DNA from: Pinisolibacter sp040275425
Lineage (GTDB): Bacteria > Pseudomonadota > Alphaproteobacteria > Rhizobiales > Ancalomicrobiaceae
Direction: 5' to 3'
Assembly (NCBI GenBank): GCA_040275425.1
Contig: JBEOKB010000113.1
Coordinates: 1-8,010, forward strand
DNA length: 8,010 nt
The notes below the pieces were generated by a model, which searched no databases, was not told the DNA's origin, and worked only from the letters and a program-made list of their open reading frames with translations. The translations under genes and the position numbers were made by a program. Below are positions 6,531 through 8,010 of this stretch, piece by piece. The first letter of the stretch is position 1; every line of letters starts with the position of its first letter.

Positions 6531-6561
6531 TCCTCGGTTCGGTTCGGTTCGGTTCCGAGGA
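6531..6561 (-). promoter_or_regulatory. Leader hairpin overlapping the Shine-Dalgarno of the ArsC-like gene
   Basis: Read on the minus strand, UCCUCGG (6561-6555) pairs perfectly with CCGAGGA (6537-6531) across a 17-base loop made of AACCG repeats. The 3' arm supplies AGGA of the AGGAG ribosome site, and the start codon is eight bases beyond the stem (6523). The helix would partly hide the ribosome site. The pairing is seen directly; a regulatory role is inferred and depends on transcription starting upstream of 6561. Confidence 0.45.
6536..6555. repeat. Pentanucleotide tandem repeat (GGTTC)4
   Basis: Four perfect head-to-tail copies of GGTTC lie 13 bases upstream of the ArsC-like start codon (AACCG/GAACC on the coding strand). 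They form the loop and inner stem ends of the leader hairpin. Copy-number change would alter the loop length without touching the coding frame. Confidence 0.9.
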
Positions 6562-6641
6562 TGCCACGACCTCGGCGCGGGGCGATGCCGATCCTCGCGC
6601 CGTTCTGCCCACCCTGTTCGCAGCTCGCGCCGAGGGTCTGA

Positions 6642-6667
6642 AATTCAATCAAACGATCGATTGAATT
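6642..6667. promoter_or_regulatory. Probable TetR-family operator upstream of the cecR-like gene
   Basis: AATTCAATC and GATTGAATT are perfect 9-bp inverted arms separated by AAACGATC. They lie in the only A+T-rich patch of the divergent gap and end 27 bases before the TetR-type start. A second, overlapping palindrome centred two bases away (TCAAACG-AT-CGATTGA, 6649-6664, one mismatch) could hold a second dimer. Known: TetR-family repressors usually bind such palindromes next to their own genes. Inference: the adjacent regulator binds here and controls itself, the export operon and perhaps the leftward ArsC-like gene. Promoter hexamers could not be fixed with confidence; TTGAAT (6661-6666) is one possible -35. 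Confidence 0.65.
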
Positions 6668-6694
6668 CTTTCCGCACGGGTCTAGGGTGACGGC

Positions 6695-7465
6695 ATGTCG
6701 ACCAGTGTTCTCCCTCCTTTCCTCGATCCTTCTGACCTCTCGGTGAGCGAGACGGCGGCGGCCGCGGCCGGTCCCTCGTCGGCGCGCGGGGCGTCGGGGG
6801 CGGAGAGCGCGTCGGGGGCGGCCACCCGCAGCGATCTGATCGCCGCCGCGCTCGATCTCTTCGGCCGCAAGGGGTTCGTCGCCACCTCGACCCGCGACAT
6901 CGCCGCCGCCGCCCGGGTCAACATCGCCGGCATCGCCTATCACTTCGGCGGCAAGGCCGGGCTGCATCGCGCCTGCGCGGAGCACATCGCCGCGCTGGTC
7001 GGGACGTGGTTTTCAGCGTTCGAGGGCGCGTCGACGCCGGATCCGGACGATCTCTCACCCGAGGAGGCACACGCGGCGATCCGAACGGCGCTGGGCGTGC
7101 TCGCGCGCTTCATGCTCGCCCGGCCCGAGGCGGAGGCGGTCGCGCGCTTCATGGTGCGCGAGCAGATGGACCCGAGCCCGGCGTTCGAGCTGGTCTATGC
7201 CGGGCTCATTCGCCCGCGTCACGAGCGGATGTGCCGGCTGTGGGCGCGCGCGACCGGCGCGGCGGCCGACGACGAGGAGGTGATCCTCGCGGTGTCGGCG
7301 CTGTTCGGCCAGATCATGTTCTTCCGCGTCGGTCGCGCCACGGCGCTGCGCCGGCTCGGCTGGGAGACGATCGACGACACCAACGTCGAGCGCATCCTTT
7401 CCGTCGTTCTCGACAATCTCGATGCCGCGCTGGCGTCGCATCGCCATCGGAGATCACGCCCGTGA
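6695..7465 (+). CDS. cecR: TetR-family transcriptional regulator, CecR (YbiH) type with DUF1956 domain
   Basis: A 256-residue DNA-binding regulator. The TetR helix-turn-helix spans about residues 45-97 (AALDLFGRKGFVATSTRDIA, then VNIAGIAYHFGGKAGL). The ligand domain (about 120-245) resembles CecR/DUF1956: ARFMVREQMDPSPAFELVYA, IRPRHERMCRLWARATG, ILAVSALFGQIMFFRVGRAT, LRRLGWETI. Known: E. coli CecR represses the ybhGFSR export operon, which it precedes. The same order is seen here, since the next gene is YbhG-like and overlaps its stop. The first 44 residues are a low-complexity Ala/Ser/Gly extension that is unusual for the family. An internal GTG at 6743 would shorten it but lacks a ribosome site, whereas the ATG at 6695 has AGGGTGA just upstream. 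A palindrome at 6642-6667 is the likely operator. The inducing ligand cannot be read from the sequence. Confidence 0.93.
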   Translation: MSTSVLPPFLDPSDLSVSETAAAAAGPSSARGASGAESASGAATRSDLIAAALDLFGRKGFVATSTRDIAAAARVNIAGIAYHFGGKAGLHRACAEHIAALVGTWFSAFEGASTPDPDDLSPEEAHAAIRTALGVLARFMLARPEAEAVARFMVREQMDPSPAFELVYAGLIRPRHERMCRLWARATGAAADDEEVILAVSALFGQIMFFRVGRATALRRLGWETIDDTNVERILSVVLDNLDAALASHRHRRSRP

Positions 7466-8010
7466 TGGAATGGCTCTGCTCGCTCGCCGTGATCGGATCG
7501 CTGATGCCCGGATGCGTGCCCGCTACGGTCGCCCACGGCTACGTCGAGGGCGACTACGTGGCGATGGCGCCGCTCGAGGTCGCCCGGATCGCCTCGGTGT
7601 CGGTGCGGCGCGGCGACCGGGTCGAGGCGGGGGCGGAGATCGCCCGGATGGAGACCGTCGACGGCGAGATCGCCGTGCGCGACGCCACCGCCCGGCTCGC
7701 CCAGGTCGAGGCGGAGTTGTCCGATCTGAGGCGCGGGCGGCGGCCGGAGGAGATCGACGTCGTCGCCGCCACGCTCGCCTCGGCGCGAGCCCAGGCGATC
7801 GACGCCGAGCGTAGTCTCGAGCGGCGCCGCGATCTCTTCAGACACGGCTCGACGCCACAGGCCGAGCTCGATCGGGCGGTGACCGCCTCGGACGTCGCCG
7901 CCGCGCGGGTGCGCGAGCTCGAGGCCAATCTGGAGGTCGCCAAGCTGCCCGCGCGCGACGACGCCATTCGCGCCGCCGAGGGCCGTCTCGCCCAGGCGCG
8001 CGCCGCGCTC
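7465..8010 (+). CDS. ybhG: HlyD-type membrane-fusion protein of an ABC exporter (YbhG-like), 3' end outside window
   Basis: The first 182 residues of a periplasmic adaptor, about 55% of the usual length (about 330). A short hydrophobic start (3-16) ends in LMPGC, a weak lipobox with Cys17, so it may be a lipoprotein rather than a helix-anchored protein. A biotinyl-lipoyl-like half motif follows (about 25-64: GYVEGDYVAMAPLEVARIAS, VRRGDRVEAGAEIARME). Next comes a long heptad-like alpha-hairpin coiled coil (about 65-182) with the YbhG-like RRGRRPEEID and RRRDLFRHGSTPQAELDRA. Known: YbhG partners the YbhF ATPase and YbhS/YbhR permeases in drug export; these genes would be expected just after 8010. 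The ATG at 7465 shares its A with the TetR stop (TGATG); an in-frame GTG at 7462, with GGAGA eight bases upstream, is an equally possible start and would add one residue. Coupled translation with cecR is likely. Confidence 0.9.
   Translation, partial: MEWLCSLAVIGSLMPGCVPATVAHGYVEGDYVAMAPLEVARIASVSVRRGDRVEAGAEIARMETVDGEIAVRDATARLAQVEAELSDLRRGRRPEEIDVVAATLASARAQAIDAERSLERRRDLFRHGSTPQAELDRAVTASDVAAARVRELEANLEVAKLPARDDAIRAAEGRLAQARAAL

Noticed and set aside
6524..6985. N-terminal extension of the ArsC-like protein
   Set aside because: The extension is antisense to the TetR gene and its operator region, while MAKVTFWEKPGC is the normal family start with a good ribosome site.

Overview
The window is a very G+C-rich (about 70% by eye) stretch of a bacterial chromosome. 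It is densely coded, with short gaps and stop/start overlaps. The mix of proteins points to an alphaproteobacterium, probably of the order Hyphomicrobiales: a large alphaproteobacterial-type AsmA-like/DUF3971 protein, a one-cysteine Bcp peroxiredoxin with a TSGCTxEAID active site, and a nitrogenase-associated ArsC-family protein. This placement is inferred from protein style, not from a marker gene. I see no tRNA, rRNA, CRISPR array, insertion sequence or phage gene.

Layout. (1) 1-1807, minus strand: a three-gene operon of the yjfL-yjfM-yjfC type. In transcription order it encodes a four-helix DUF350 membrane protein, a single-pass YgiB/YjfM-like protein with a Ser-rich tail ending in Gly-Gly-Gly, and a glutathionylspermidine-synthase-like ATP-grasp ligase cut by the window edge. 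(2) 1933-2400, minus strand: a single-cysteine Bcp/PrxQ peroxiredoxin. (3) 2650-6072, plus strand, divergent from bcp: a 1140-residue AsmA-like envelope protein. (4) 6095-6523, minus strand, convergent with (3): a small ArsC/Spx-fold protein of the nitrogenase-associated type. Its leader can fold so that part of its Shine-Dalgarno is paired. (5) 6695-8010, plus strand: a CecR-type TetR regulator overlapping the start of a YbhG-type membrane-fusion protein. This is the beginning of a cecR-ybhGFSR-like drug/xenobiotic ABC export operon that continues past the window.

How the genes work together. Several products act at the envelope: the YjfLMC cluster, the AsmA-like protein and the YbhG-like fusion protein. 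The peroxiredoxin and the ArsC-like protein are cytoplasmic thiol proteins. The most thought-provoking point is the YjfC-like ligase. Its relatives activate the C-terminal glycine of glutathione, and here it lies one base downstream of a gene whose product is a membrane-anchored protein ending in three glycines, so that tail is a plausible substrate. The best regulatory signals are a 9-bp-arm inverted repeat upstream of the TetR gene and the Shine-Dalgarno hairpin built on a GGTTC tandem repeat.
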